A stretch of DNA of 64,000 nucleotides from Actinoplanes sp. NBRC 103695 (GCF_030269485.1 NZ_BSTL01000003.1:450430-514429), one strand, 5' to 3'; shown: positions 44,444 through 54,857, counted from the first letter of the stretch. The notes: a model not told the origin generated them from the letters alone. Made by a program: numbers and translations.

Positions 44444-47400
44444 ATCACCCAGGTGTACTCGAACCCCGTCACGAAACCGAGGTGGCCGCCTGCGCTGGGA
44501 CCTGCTCCCACGGTGTGCGGCTTGCCGTCCTGGTCACCGGGCAGTCCCTTCTGGCCGTACGCTCCTTCCACGCCGACCGGACCCAGTGCGGCGCCGCCCT
44601 CGGCGAAGGTGCCCCAGCCCTTCTCCTGGTCGACGTTGTCGGCCGAGGTATACCGGTCCTGGACCGAGAACCCGAGGCCGCCGTGCACGCCCTTGCCGAT
44701 TTTCGGCGCGATCAGGATGCCGTGCCCGCCGAAGCAGACGTCGACACCGCCCGAGATGCCCGCCCCGCCGGTGGCGGTGAGACAGGTCATCCGGTGCGGG
44801 TCGGTCTCCTTCTCCTTCGGGGGAGCCGGCGGGACCTTCGGGGCCGGTGCCATGTCCCTGGCCCGTGCCTTGTACTGGATCTCCTGGTCGTTGACGCAGT
44901 CCTTGAGCGCATCCGAGGGAGACCCCCCGATGGACAGGTATGTCGAAGCCGGCTCGAACATCCTGATGCCTGCCGAGTAGCAGGCGGGTGACTGCTGGTC
45001 CCAGTACGGAATGTTCGGCTTCTGCTTGTACGGCTGCAGCGGCCCGGCCATGCACTGTTTCCCGAAGGCGTCGCAGCTCCGCTTGTAGGTGTACTTGGAC
45101 TCGGGGTAGCCGAACACGGTCTGCTTGGGCTTGCCGGGGTCCGGCACGCCCTTGACGACGTTGGCCTTCGCCCCGCAACTGTCCATGCAGTCGGCATAGG
45201 CGATCAGCCCGCTCGGGTCGCTCTTGGTGGCCGGAGCGTTGTTGCCGTAGCTGTACGCGTTGAGCTGCTGCGGGTCGGCGGGGGCCATGAGCGGGTCGGT
45301 CGAGAGGAACTTGCCGATCGCCGGGTCGTAGTCCCGCGCACCGAGGTGCGTGAGCCCGGTGGTGGCGTCGGCCGCGCCGCCGACGAAACCCTGCTGTCCC
45401 GGCCAGCTCGCCGGTTGCTCACCGCGTGGCCGGCCGAAGAGGTCCAGCTTGCGGCGGCTCGGGACCAGCGTCCACGGTTCCACGGCCAGTGTCTGCGTGC
45501 CCTGCCGATCGGTGACCGTGAAGGTGAACTTGGTGCCGCTGCGGACCGCGATCTGGTTCGACCCGTGTGCGTAGTACCGGATGCCGGTGATCTTCTTGGT
45601 CGACTCGTCGAACCGCAGCTCCTCGCCGTCCAGGTACAGGGTGGCGCCGCCGGGGTCGCGGGAGATGATCCGCTCGCCGTCGACGTCGTAGACGTTGGTC
45701 GTGGTCTTCCCGTTCGACACCGACGTTTCCGCCCTGCCTTCGACGTCCCACGTCAGCGTCTGGTCGCTGCCGTCGGGAGCCGGACGGGTCTTCGTCGCGC
45801 CCGCCTGGTCGTACTCGTATCTGCGGGTCGTCGCCTGTGCCCCGATCTTCGTGGTCACCGAGCTGACCGCGTGCGGACGAGCCTGGCCCTGGGCCGGGTA
45901 GGTGTACTCGCGGACGGTGTCGGCGGCACCGTTGAGGCCGTGCTGCCGCTCGGTCTTGCGGTTGCCGATCTGGTCGAACGCGAAGCTCGACCAGTACGGC
46001 GCGGCGCCGCCGAGGTTCGCCCCGGCCGCACCGCAGCCGGCCGCCGTCGTCCACGCCTCGGTGATCCGTTGCAGGCTGTCGTAGCCGAAGCACTGCACGT
46101 CGGGCGTCTCCCCGCCGGGCGCGTCGGACTGCTTGGTGACGTTGCCCGCCTGGTCGTAGCCGTAGTTGCGGTCCTCGATCTTGACCGGGTTCTTGACCTC
46201 CCGTTCCACCAGCGATCGGTTGAGCCTGCGGTTGCTGTCGTCGTAGTACAGCGTCTGCCACATCCGGAACGGCTTCGGGCCGCGCGCGATCTGTGCGGGC
46301 TCGGAGAACTTGGTGTACAGAGTGTCGGTGACGTACTCGGTCCCGCCCGCGGAGAGCGTGTCCGGCAGACCCATGCCGTCGTAGCCGACGGTCACCTTCT
46401 CGGCGGGCAGGTCACCCGCGGCCGGCGTGGTGATCTCCTTGCGGGCGCCGTTCGGCAGGTATCCGTAGGAGAAGGTGTAGGAGCCCGCGAGCTCCTTCTG
46501 TACGTCGGGGATCGTCACGGTCTTGCCGGTCGGCTGGTAGGAGTCGGTGTAGCCGAGCACGTCCGTCTTGTACTTGGCCGTCCCGACCTGCCTGGTCGAC
46601 GTCGTCAGCTGCCCCTTGGCCAGCGTGTCGTACGTCCACTCGGCCAGCACGGGTTTGGTGCCGTCCGGCAGCACCTGGTGAAGCTTCGTGGTGCGCCCGA
46701 GCTTGTCGCTGACGTACTGGAGCTTGATGTTGCGGGCGTCCTCGGTGGTGAGCACCTTGCCGTTGTCGTCGAACGTCGTCTCCGAGACGCCCTTGTCCGG
46801 GTCCTCGGTGCGGGTCTTCCTGCCTCGCATGTCGTAGGTGTAGCGCCAGGTGTTGTTCATCGGGTCGGTGAGCGTCGCGAGCGCACCGGCCTTGGTGTAG
46901 CCGTACTTCGTCGTGTCGTACGCGCCGGAGTGGTCGCGGCCCTGGTACTGCCGCAGCTCCGTCAGCTGGCCGCGGGCGTCGAACACCTTCGAGGTCACCG
47001 TGTTGCCGACGGGGGGAATGACGTCGACGCTGTCCCCCCGGTAGAAGGTGGTCGTGCGGCGCTGCTCCGAACCGAGCCGGAACGCGACGGACAGGAACGG
47101 GCGGGCCGCACCGTCGAACGTGGTGACGGTCTGCTCGTAGATGTTCTGGTCCGGCGCCGCGAACAGCCAGGTGTCCGGGTTGGCACTGTTGTAGTACGGC
47201 GAGTTCTGCTTGATCGCCAGACCGCGCGAGTCGTAGATCGTGTCGGTCAGGACGCGGCCGCCACCCCACGCGGGCGCCTGGGTCTGCCGTTCGCGCAGGA
47301 AGCCGTCGAACAGGGCGTGGCTGGTCGTGTAGTTGTTGTTGGGCTGGAGAGTCTCCGTGCTGATCGCGCTGATCCCACTCGCGCGCAGCTGGTAGCTGTG

Positions 47401-50400
47401 GCGGATGTTCGGTCCGTCACCGTCGCTCTTCGACCGGCCGGGCTTCCAGACGGCGGTGAGCCGGCCCAGCGAGTCGTACTCCATGTCGGTCCGCTTGTTG
47501 TTGGCGTCCAGCACGACCGTCGTCTTGCCGTAGGCGGAGTCCAGTTCCGACCTGACCTGGTGGCCGAGCTCGTTGGTCACCGTGCTGCCGGCCGGGATGC
47601 CGGTGGCCGGCGAGTAGTCGGTCGTGGTGGTCGCGCCCATCGCGTCGGTCGACGTGCGCACCCGGCCGTAGCCGTCGTACTCGGTCGTGGACTGCGTCTT
47701 GTACGGGTACGCGCCGTCCTCGACGCGTACCTCGACCCTGGTCGGGTCGCCCCGGTCCGGCGCCGAGCCGTGCTGCTCCTTGTCGTTCTTCCCGTCGTAG
47801 TAGGTCCTGGTGTCGCTGATGTGGTCCCGGGGATAGGCCGGAGTCCGTCCGCACGGGACACCGACGGTCGTCACCTGGCTGGGCAGCGTGAGCAGCCACT
47901 TGCCGGTGTTGCGGGCGTACGTGGTCGTGGTGCACCGGTCGTCGTCCGTCGTGTCGACGTCACCGAGGTCGTTGATCTCCTTGAGCGTGCCGTACGGTTC
48001 GTCGAACTCGTTGTCGACCTGGGTGCGCCGCCACTTGTCGTTCGGCAGCGCGGTACGGGTGTAGGTCTTCCCGGTGTTCACCATGAAGGCCTTGGCCGCG
48101 CCCTGGGTCGCGGTGGGGCCGTACCTCCACGGGTCACTGATCGTGCCGGACACCTGGACGTCCGTGTCGCCGTTGAAGGTGATCTCCTCGCGCAGGAAGC
48201 CCGCGAGGCCTTCGAGGTCGTCGCGCTTGCCCGTGGAGTCCTGGATCTGCACGGCCTTCGTCCCGCCCTCGCGGTTGAGCCGGTCACCGTTCATGCCGCG
48301 GAAGTAGACGTACTGGGTCTTTGGCTTCTTGTCCGCGGGCACCTGGACGTCGCCCTTGACGACCTCGACCTTGCTGTAGCCGCGCCACTCGTTCCAGGTG
48401 CGGCGCGCCTCGGGGATCAGCGGGTTGTCGTTGAAGTGCCACGCGCCGCCGTCGAGGTAGCGGTAGGTGGTGACCTGGGACGGGGCCATGCCGACCCGGT
48501 CGGTCTCCACGACCGACTCGACCACGTACTTGTGGAACCAGTCGTCCTGCGGGCCGGCGCCCTTGTAGGCCCAGCGGACCGGGAAGCACCGCTGCTTGTT
48601 GGCCTCCACCACCGGCTTGCTCGTCGGTGTGCAGTCCACCGGCGCGTAGTTGGCCTGGACCACGCCGCCGGACTCGTTCTGAATCGCGTACAGCCGGAAC
48701 TTCTCCATCGACGGCAGGCCGTCCTCGGCGGAGTTGACCCGGTTGTAGAGCCACTTGCCGTAGAACTTGACCGGATCCTTGGCGACCTGGTCGCCGACGA
48801 GCCCGCGGTTCGTGATCGACTTCAGCCAGAGCCCTGCTCCGGTGCCGTCGCCGGGGGCGGGAAAGCTGTGCTCCAGCACCCACTCCTCGACATTGCGGTA
48901 GCCGCTGCCGGCACGCACCTGCGTGGTGACCTTGCCGAGCTTCCTGGTGGTCCAGAAGGTCGGCGAGATCCTGGTCGGACAGGTGTCCGCCGAGCAGTCC
49001 TGGTCCCACGGCACATCCGGGTACGAGGTGCTGTTGTGCACGGCGCAGTTGGTATCAGGTGCGCAGCGTTCGGGGTTGTCGAACACCACCTTCGCGGCGG
49101 CGGTCTCGCCGTCGCGCCTTCCGTACTCGATCCGGCTCAGCGAACCACCACGGGTGTACGGCTTGGTCTGCTTGCCCATGTTGGCGCCGTACTTGTTGGT
49201 CTCGGCGTCGTAGTAGTAGGTGATCTCGTCGCCGTGCCGGTCGACGGCGCGGTCGAGGCTCCACCGCCACACCTGGTCGCAGGCCGCCTGGGCGAAGTCG
49301 GCCTGGTAGCACCGTTCGCCGGGGTTGTTGCCGTAGACCGGGACGGTCCAGCTGGACTTCGCCTCCGCGCGGGAGCCGAAGAAGTACTGGGTGCCGTCGT
49401 TCGTGGTGACCTTCCAGGACTCGTTCTTGTCACCCTCGTTGATCAGCTCGATCTTCGAGCCGTTGTCGTTGGTGGAACGCCACTCGGTGCCGTTCTTGAT
49501 GAGCTGGCCCACGTTGCCCGAGGTGGCCAGCGAGATCACCTCGGTGCCCCAGCAGAGGTCACCGGTCCGCTTGTCCTCGTCCGCGATGTCATCGGCACAC
49601 GACTTGTGGGTGCGGGTGATGAACCCCGGCGAGTAGACGAAGCCCTCGCCGACGGAGGACGGTTGGTTGTTGGCCGCGGCCACGCGCCCGTCAACCGCGC
49701 TCGACGAGTACGACAGTCCGACCGCCGGCGCGAACCCGCCGGGCACCGGCGGCACCCGCATCGGATACGCCCAGGTGAAGTTGCCGGAGTTGGTGGACAC
49801 CTGCCACGCCGCCGCCGGCGCTACCGGTGTCGCCTTGTAGTCGCCCGCCGCGCCGTCCGGCGCCGCGGTCACGCCGTACACCGTGGACTCGTTGCCCGCT
49901 GTGGTATCGGCGCGCAGCTTGCCCGACTTGGCGTCGTTCACGGTCGGGATCGTCGTGCCGGTGCGGCACTTGTCCTCGGCGGGAGTGGTCGCCGCGCAAG
50001 CGGGCAGCTTGACCAGGCGCAGGCGGGTGGCCCAGTCACCGCCGTAGGCGTGCCGGAACTTCGAGTAGTCCACCTCGACCGACACCGGCCCCGGCTGGGC
50101 CACGCCATCAGCGCGCTGCAGCTTGATCAGCACGCCCGCTGCTGCCTTCTCCGCCGCGCCCCGATCGAGCACCTCGACCTTGACCTTGCTCGGCGACCTG
50201 CCGTCCGGGCTGCCGACCCAGATCGGCATCTTGGCCGCCTGGTTGCGCTTCGCCTCACCCGGCTCGTTCGCCACCTCGGCCGTGCCCGCGGCCGGCCAGG
50301 TTACGGCGGGGTTCCCGCGTACGGCGCGGGAGTCGTCGGCCGGTTCGGGCGCCACCGTGCCGGGGACGCCGGACACGGACTTGTCCTCTTGCGGCGCGGA

Positions 50401-50499
50401 CGGGAGGTTGTCCGCCGCCTGTGCTTGTCCCGCGGTGGCGGGCAACACCAGCGATATCGCCAGTGTCGCGGCCACGGCGGCTCTCCACGTGAGTCTCAT
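44434..50499 (-). CDS. Secreted RHS/YD-repeat protein, possible polymorphic toxin
   Basis: A 2021-residue exported protein. It has a Sec signal (about residues 1-28), a ~400-residue N-terminal beta region with an internal-cysteine segment, a long array of RHS/YD repeats (YDSLGRLTAVW, YDMRGRKTRTEDPDKG), and the RHS core hallmark ARDYDPAIGKFLSTDPL near residue 1725. After the core boundary (NAYSYGNNAPATKSDPSG) comes a ~250-residue C-terminal domain with nine or so cysteines and a Gly-rich end (GGAGISGGVDVCFGGHG). I cannot match that domain to a known toxin. No separate immunity gene lies downstream, because a convergent SARP gene occupies the place. It follows the LamG protein by 12 bases in one operon. 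Confidence 0.9.
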   Translation of the reverse strand: MRLTWRAAVAATLAISLVLPATAGQAQAADNLPSAPQEDKSVSGVPGTVAPEPADDSRAVRGNPAVTWPAAGTAEVANEPGEAKRNQAAKMPIWVGSPDGRSPSKVKVEVLDRGAAEKAAAGVLIKLQRADGVAQPGPVSVEVDYSKFRHAYGGDWATRLRLVKLPACAATTPAEDKCRTGTTIPTVNDAKSGKLRADTTAGNESTVYGVTAAPDGAAGDYKATPVAPAAAWQVSTNSGNFTWAYPMRVPPVPGGFAPAVGLSYSSSAVDGRVAAANNQPSSVGEGFVYSPGFITRTHKSCADDIADEDKRTGDLCWGTEVISLATSGNVGQLIKNGTEWRSTNDNGSKIELINEGDKNESWKVTTNDGTQYFFGSRAEAKSSWTVPVYGNNPGERCYQADFAQAACDQVWRWSLDRAVDRHGDEITYYYDAETNKYGANMGKQTKPYTRGGSLSRIEYGRRDGETAAAKVVFDNPERCAPDTNCAVHNSTSYPDVPWDQDCSADTCPTRISPTFWTTRKLGKVTTQVRAGSGYRNVEEWVLEHSFPAPGDGTGAGLWLKSITNRGLVGDQVAKDPVKFYGKWLYNRVNSAEDGLPSMEKFRLYAIQNESGGVVQANYAPVDCTPTSKPVVEANKQRCFPVRWAYKGAGPQDDWFHKYVVESVVETDRVGMAPSQVTTYRYLDGGAWHFNDNPLIPEARRTWNEWRGYSKVEVVKGDVQVPADKKPKTQYVYFRGMNGDRLNREGGTKAVQIQDSTGKRDDLEGLAGFLREEITFNGDTDVQVSGTISDPWRYGPTATQGAAKAFMVNTGKTYTRTALPNDKWRRTQVDNEFDEPYGTLKEINDLGDVDTTDDDRCTTTTYARNTGKWLLTLPSQVTTVGVPCGRTPAYPRDHISDTRTYYDGKNDKEQHGSAPDRGDPTRVEVRVEDGAYPYKTQSTTEYDGYGRVRTSTDAMGATTTTDYSPATGIPAGSTVTNELGHQVRSELDSAYGKTTVVLDANNKRTDMEYDSLGRLTAVWKPGRSKSDGDGPNIRHSYQLRASGISAISTETLQPNNNYTTSHALFDGFLRERQTQAPAWGGGRVLTDTIYDSRGLAIKQNSPYYNSANPDTWLFAAPDQNIYEQTVTTFDGAARPFLSVAFRLGSEQRRTTTFYRGDSVDVIPPVGNTVTSKVFDARGQLTELRQYQGRDHSGAYDTTKYGYTKAGALATLTDPMNNTWRYTYDMRGRKTRTEDPDKGVSETTFDDNGKVLTTEDARNIKLQYVSDKLGRTTKLHQVLPDGTKPVLAEWTYDTLAKGQLTTSTRQVGTAKYKTDVLGYTDSYQPTGKTVTIPDVQKELAGSYTFSYGYLPNGARKEITTPAAGDLPAEKVTVGYDGMGLPDTLSAGGTEYVTDTLYTKFSEPAQIARGPKPFRMWQTLYYDDSNRRLNRSLVEREVKNPVKIEDRNYGYDQAGNVTKQSDAPGGETPDVQCFGYDSLQRITEAWTTAAGCGAAGANLGGAAPYWSSFAFDQIGNRKTERQHGLNGAADTVREYTYPAQGQARPHAVSSVTTKIGAQATTRRYEYDQAGATKTRPAPDGSDQTLTWDVEGRAETSVSNGKTTTNVYDVDGERIISRDPGGATLYLDGEELRFDESTKKITGIRYYAHGSNQIAVRSGTKFTFTVTDRQGTQTLAVEPWTLVPSRRKLDLFGRPRGEQPASWPGQQGFVGGAADATTGLTHLGARDYDPAIGKFLSTDPLMAPADPQQLNAYSYGNNAPATKSDPSGLIAYADCMDSCGAKANVVKGVPDPGKPKQTVFGYPESKYTYKRSCDAFGKQCMAGPLQPYKQKPNIPYWDQQSPACYSAGIRMFEPASTYLSIGGSPSDALKDCVNDQEIQYKARARDMAPAPKVPPAPPKEKETDPHRMTCLTATGGAGISGGVDVCFGGHGILIAPKIGKGVHGGLGFSVQDRYTSADNVDQEKGWGTFAEGGAALGPVGVEGAYGQKGLPGDQDGKPHTVGAGPSAGGHLGFVTGFEYTWVIHR

Positions 50500-50511
50500 G
50501 GGTTCTCCTGG

Positions 50512-53500
50512 TCAGACCGGGGGAAGGACGTGGCCGAGAAGCTTGTCGACGGTCTGGCCCTCGCAGTGGGGGCTGGTCGAGTCGAAGCTCTCGTTGGAAT
50601 CGGTCGTGCGGCAGCGATAGAGCGGACGGGACTCCTGACCGGCGGGAGGATCGGTGAAGATCCTGCCGACCTTGCCGATCGAGGTCTTGCCCTCGCAGGC
50701 GGCGTCGGTCGAGCTGAACTCCTCGCGGCCGTCGAAGCAGCCGTACAGCGCGACGGCGCCGGGCACGTCGACCGAGGGCACCAATCCCAACGTTCCTTCG
50801 GCGCGGTAGCCCGACGGTTCGCTGCGTACGGTCGTCCAATGCTGAGCGGGCCGGTTGTGGTCGTTGTAGCGGACGAGGGGCTGGTACGCGCGGACGTAAC
50901 CCAGCTGCCACAACACCTGCTGGCCCTCACAGTCGGATTGCACCGACTCGAAGCGCTCGGTGCCGACGACGCAGGTGCTCAGCGTCAGGGTCGGGACGTC
51001 AGCGGGCTTCGCGGTGTACACCACGCCGAGGTCAGCCAGCTTGGTCTTGCCCTCGCAGTCCGCCGCCACCGAGGCGAAGTGGTCGATCCCGGCCAGGCAG
51101 CTGTACAGCATCCGCGTGTTCGCGGCCCCCGCCGGAGCGAAGTGGCCGAGCGAGCCCTCGCGGTGGAAGCCGTCCGGCACGACGCCCGTCGTGGTGATGT
51201 GCTCACCATTGAAGCCGCGGTACCGGCTCAGTCCGATGAACGCCGACCTTGGGTCGGCGGGCGGGGTGCCCGACTCGGCTTCGATCGCCGCCTGCCTGAG
51301 CACGCCGGTGTGGACGGAGCCGTAATCGATCGTGCCGGCCCAATAGCCCGCCTCTCCCTTGCCGAGTTGGAACGCCCCGCCGGCGTTCCAGCCGAGTTTG
51401 ACCGACGCCCTGCCCTCCGGCTGGCCGTTGACGTACAGCCGGATCTCACCGGCGGCCGCGTCGTACACGCCCGCCAGGTGGGCCCACTCAGTCCGTACCG
51501 GCGTTCCGGAGACCGCCGTGACGACATCCGGCGAGTCCACATCAGATGTGGCGACGCTGAACGCCCACTTCTTCTGGCCGCCCTCCGTCCGGTAGCCGAG
51601 CTGGAACCCGCTCGTCCTGGTGCCCTCCTGGCTGACCGCGGTGTGTTTCGCGGCATCCAGGACGGTGGCACGCACCTTGGTGGTGACCGTGAAGCTGTTG
51701 TCCGTGCGCACCACCGGAGCGGCCGTGCCGATCGAGCCCGTGGTCCCGTCGAACTGCGCCGCGCGGCCGCCGTTCGGCGCCGTCGTCCAGGTCACGCCGC
51801 CCGTCGGCGCGCCGTGACGGTCCTGGCCCGAGGCGTCGGAGGCGTTGTCGTTCAACTGCCACAGTGCCTCCCGCTTCGTGCTCAGCGAGGCGAGCTCGTA
51901 GATCTCGCTCTCGGGATCCGGGCGGTCACCCGGGTTGACGCGACCGTCGCTCAGCACCCGGTCGAATGCCTTGACGTCGTCGATGGCGCCGAGGAAACCG
52001 TTGGTAGGGTTGCCGTTCCACCATGCCCGGCCGAACTGCACCGCGCCGTCGCCGTGCCACGCGGTGGTCTTCTTGGCGCTGCCCTGCAACTGGCCGTTCA
52101 CGTAGAACCTGATCTCCTGCCGGCTGGCGTCGTAGCTACCCGCCAGGTGCGTCCACGCGCCCTGCACCGGCGCGGCGCCGGCCGCCACGCCGTCGAAGGT
52201 GTCGTCGTCCTTGCCGGTCTTCGGCATCTGGAACCGCCACTTGCGGGCGTCGCCGTCGTAGCCGAGGAAGAAGCCGCTGACCCGGCCGCCGTCCTGCGAG
52301 ACGACCTCGCGCGACCAGCCGTCGACCGCGTCCAGCCTGGCCCACGCGGACACGGTGAAGCTCTGGTCCGTGCGGACGGTGCTGCCACCGGCGGTGCCGA
52401 CCCAGGAGCCTCCGTCGAACCTCAGCGCGTCTCCGATCCGGCCGCCGGTCCAGGCGACACCCTTGTCAGGCAGGGTCCCGTCGTGCCTGGCCCCGGACGA
52501 GTCGGTCGCGGTCCTCGACGTGTCCCAGCCGTCGAGCTTCCAGTGCGCCACCGGCGGCGTGGACGGTCCCGCGCGGAAGTGGTACCTGCGGGTGACGGTG
52601 CCGATGTTGCCGGCCCGGTCGACGCTCACCACGTACAGGTCGGTGGGCTTGTCGGTGAGCGGAGTGATGTTCACCGTGGCCGTGCCTCCGGGCCGGTCAG
52701 CGGCTACGTACGTCTTCGGCTGGTCGTTGTCCAGGTCGTAATAGAAGCCCGCGACATCGCCGAGCCCGTTGGCGGAGAACGAGAACAGACCGGGCTTGCC
52801 GACCGGGCCCCCGACGCCGTCCTCGGGAAACGCGCCCGACGAGACCGCCGGTTCCTTGTTCGGCGGCGTCTGGTCGAACACCAGGTAGCACGGCTGTGAG
52901 AACGGGCCGTCGGCCGTGTCGTCCTTGCCCCGCGCCCACCACGAGATCCGGTCGCCGTCGGCGAACGTGCCCGGCGGGATCTGCGCGGTGAACTCGGTGC
53001 CCGAGTGCTGCCTCGCCTTGACGACGTTGCCGACCATCTGACCGTTCTTCCACCACTGGAACTCGGCCGCGACGTCGGAACCCTCCGGGTCGCTCACCGT
53101 CGCGCGCAACGTCGGCGTGGTGGTGGTGATCGCCCGGTCGTCCGGGTGGTCGACACAGGCGATGTTCGGGTCCGTCGACATCCAGTACGGCTGGTTGGGC
53201 AACGAGTTGTAGTTGACGATCAGCGTGGCGTTCGGGTCGAACTTCTTCCACGACAGGTTGTCACCCTCGTTGGCCGCCTTGAGCATGAACGTCTGTGTCC
53301 GGTCGCCCTGGTTGAGGCCGTGCTGGACCTGGCCGGTGACGTTCCAGCCGAGCCATGCGCTCGGGCAGCTGGAGTTGTACCCCTGCGCGACGTCCTTGCT
53401 GCCCGCCCACCAGGCTCCCGGCTGCTGGTTCCAGGTGGTGGAGCGGCTGATCGCGCCGGTGTGGTACAGCTCGACCGTCCGCTTGGTGCAGGACGGCGAG

Positions 53501-54546
53501 TAGGTCTCCCTGGTGTTGAGCTCGGCGCTCAGGATCTGCTTGCCCTGCAAGGCGCTGACGTTGAACTGGAAGTACGAGCGGATCTTGACCGTCGGCCACT
53601 CCCAGTTGCTGTAGCCGACCTTGGCGATGTTGTCGCCGTCACCACCCCAGTAGTTGTCGTTGGGGTGCTGCTCGTAGACCAGGGCCCAGCCGTCCATCGG
53701 CGTGTTGAAGTCCGGGTCCAAGTAGACCGGATACCGGGTCGCCGGGTCCTTCAGCAGCTTCTGGTCGGCCACGACCGCGATCTGCCGCGGCGTGACCTCG
53801 ACCGAGCCGATGGCCCGCTTGGAGTCTTCGACGGGCGCCCGGTCCTGCTTCGCCGGGCTCGCGGCCCGGCCGGTGTCCCACAGCTTCGGCGCGGCCGACT
53901 GGAACACCGGCCGGCCCTTGTCGTCGACCGCGGTGATCGTCTGGTCCTTGCCGGTCGTCAGCTTCAGCCCCTTGGTCTTCACCCCGAGCTTGAGCCGGCC
54001 GAGCTCCGGGTTGGCGGCGGCCTTGCGGTTCTTGATCACGAGAACCTTGCTGTAACCGCTGGCGCGGGCGGTCATTTTGAGGTCAACGCCGGGCATGACC
54101 TCGGAGTAGGTCGCGGTGTCACCCTCCACCGTCGGCGCGGGCAGCTGACCCGGCCAGGTCAGCGTCAGCTGCTTGGCCGCGTCGCCGAGCCGGACCAGCG
54201 GTTCGGTGCCACCGCCGGAGAACGCGACGGGCACGACACCGGCCTCGGGAGCGAGGGACTTGCCGTCCACCCGCAGCTTGGTGTCGACGGGCACCCAGCC
54301 CTGACCGCGGCGGACCCGCTGCGGCAGGACCTTCGCCTCCACCGTCGAGGTGCCATCCGGGTTCACATAGACGAACTCGGTCGGAGAGCCCGCTTCCGGC
54401 AGCTCGACCCGCTTGCCCGTCGCCTTGGCGATGGCCGCGGGCGACCGCCCGGGTTTGTCCTCCGCCTCCGCCACACCGGATGCGACCCCCTGTACCAGCG
54501 ACGCCAGGAGCACGCTGGTGACAGCGAGTGCTGTTGTTCTTCGCAT
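50512..54546 (-). CDS. Secreted LamG/DNRLRE multidomain protein, RHS partner
   Basis: A 1344-residue exported protein with a Sec signal (1-28). An N-terminal domain (about 60-270) leads into a DNRLRE-type cell-surface domain at about 285-470 (KIRSYFQFNVSALQGKQILSA; STTWNQQPGAWW). Two LamG/concanavalin-like domains lie at about 715-880 and 915-1085. The last 210 residues alternate DUF5648-like units (RYNDHNRPAQHWTT, GYRAEGTLG) with cysteine-paired units (CxxG...F.S...CEG). Such proteins are encoded next to RHS proteins in many actinomycetes and may display or anchor them. It starts the operon; promoter region is 54547 onward. Confidence 0.9.
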   Translation of the reverse strand: MRRTTALAVTSVLLASLVQGVASGVAEAEDKPGRSPAAIAKATGKRVELPEAGSPTEFVYVNPDGTSTVEAKVLPQRVRRGQGWVPVDTKLRVDGKSLAPEAGVVPVAFSGGGTEPLVRLGDAAKQLTLTWPGQLPAPTVEGDTATYSEVMPGVDLKMTARASGYSKVLVIKNRKAAANPELGRLKLGVKTKGLKLTTGKDQTITAVDDKGRPVFQSAAPKLWDTGRAASPAKQDRAPVEDSKRAIGSVEVTPRQIAVVADQKLLKDPATRYPVYLDPDFNTPMDGWALVYEQHPNDNYWGGDGDNIAKVGYSNWEWPTVKIRSYFQFNVSALQGKQILSAELNTRETYSPSCTKRTVELYHTGAISRSTTWNQQPGAWWAGSKDVAQGYNSSCPSAWLGWNVTGQVQHGLNQGDRTQTFMLKAANEGDNLSWKKFDPNATLIVNYNSLPNQPYWMSTDPNIACVDHPDDRAITTTTPTLRATVSDPEGSDVAAEFQWWKNGQMVGNVVKARQHSGTEFTAQIPPGTFADGDRISWWARGKDDTADGPFSQPCYLVFDQTPPNKEPAVSSGAFPEDGVGGPVGKPGLFSFSANGLGDVAGFYYDLDNDQPKTYVAADRPGGTATVNITPLTDKPTDLYVVSVDRAGNIGTVTRRYHFRAGPSTPPVAHWKLDGWDTSRTATDSSGARHDGTLPDKGVAWTGGRIGDALRFDGGSWVGTAGGSTVRTDQSFTVSAWARLDAVDGWSREVVSQDGGRVSGFFLGYDGDARKWRFQMPKTGKDDDTFDGVAAGAAPVQGAWTHLAGSYDASRQEIRFYVNGQLQGSAKKTTAWHGDGAVQFGRAWWNGNPTNGFLGAIDDVKAFDRVLSDGRVNPGDRPDPESEIYELASLSTKREALWQLNDNASDASGQDRHGAPTGGVTWTTAPNGGRAAQFDGTTGSIGTAAPVVRTDNSFTVTTKVRATVLDAAKHTAVSQEGTRTSGFQLGYRTEGGQKKWAFSVATSDVDSPDVVTAVSGTPVRTEWAHLAGVYDAAAGEIRLYVNGQPEGRASVKLGWNAGGAFQLGKGEAGYWAGTIDYGSVHTGVLRQAAIEAESGTPPADPRSAFIGLSRYRGFNGEHITTTGVVPDGFHREGSLGHFAPAGAANTRMLYSCLAGIDHFASVAADCEGKTKLADLGVVYTAKPADVPTLTLSTCVVGTERFESVQSDCEGQQVLWQLGYVRAYQPLVRYNDHNRPAQHWTTVRSEPSGYRAEGTLGLVPSVDVPGAVALYGCFDGREEFSSTDAACEGKTSIGKVGRIFTDPPAGQESRPLYRCRTTDSNESFDSTSPHCEGQTVDKLLGHVLPPV

Positions 54547-54591
54547 CGATCCCCCCGAAATGTTGATTTCCGGAGCATCGTGCTGAGGCGA

Positions 54592-54613
54592 CCTACACGC
54601 GGGCCTACACGCG
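54592..54613 (-). promoter_or_regulatory. Direct repeats upstream of the LamG/RHS operon
   Basis: CCTACACGCG occurs at 54592-54601 and again at 54604-54613, 12 bases apart, followed by a partial copy (TCTACTC). SARP regulators bind direct repeats spaced by about one helical turn, so this pair in front of the operon, with SARP genes next door, is suggestive. The remainder of the 365-base gap (54547-54911) holds no gene I can support. Confidence 0.35.
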
Positions 54614-54857
54614 ATCTACTCACGGCGGGTCGGACGCCACGCCCTCTGCCGTACCGGAAGGGTCAGGCTTCCTTTTACGGACCGGCGCGTTGTCTCAGAC
54701 CCTGGTAACAGCGGCTTTCGGTGACTCGGTGGAGACGAGGGGTGGAGATGCGGCGATTCGAGGACAAGGTCGCGCGCACCCGGGTCAGCGGCGCCGGTTG
54801 CGTGGAAAAGTCGGACCGACCTGTTGTCTCAACCGGGCGTGGTTCCGATCGAATTTG

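Noticed and set aside
45346..52899. A 2517-codon open frame on the plus strand
   Set aside because: It is the mirror of the RHS and LamG genes in very GC-rich DNA. It has no domain, is rich in Arg/Val/Gly/His, and spans two genes with clear families on the other strand.
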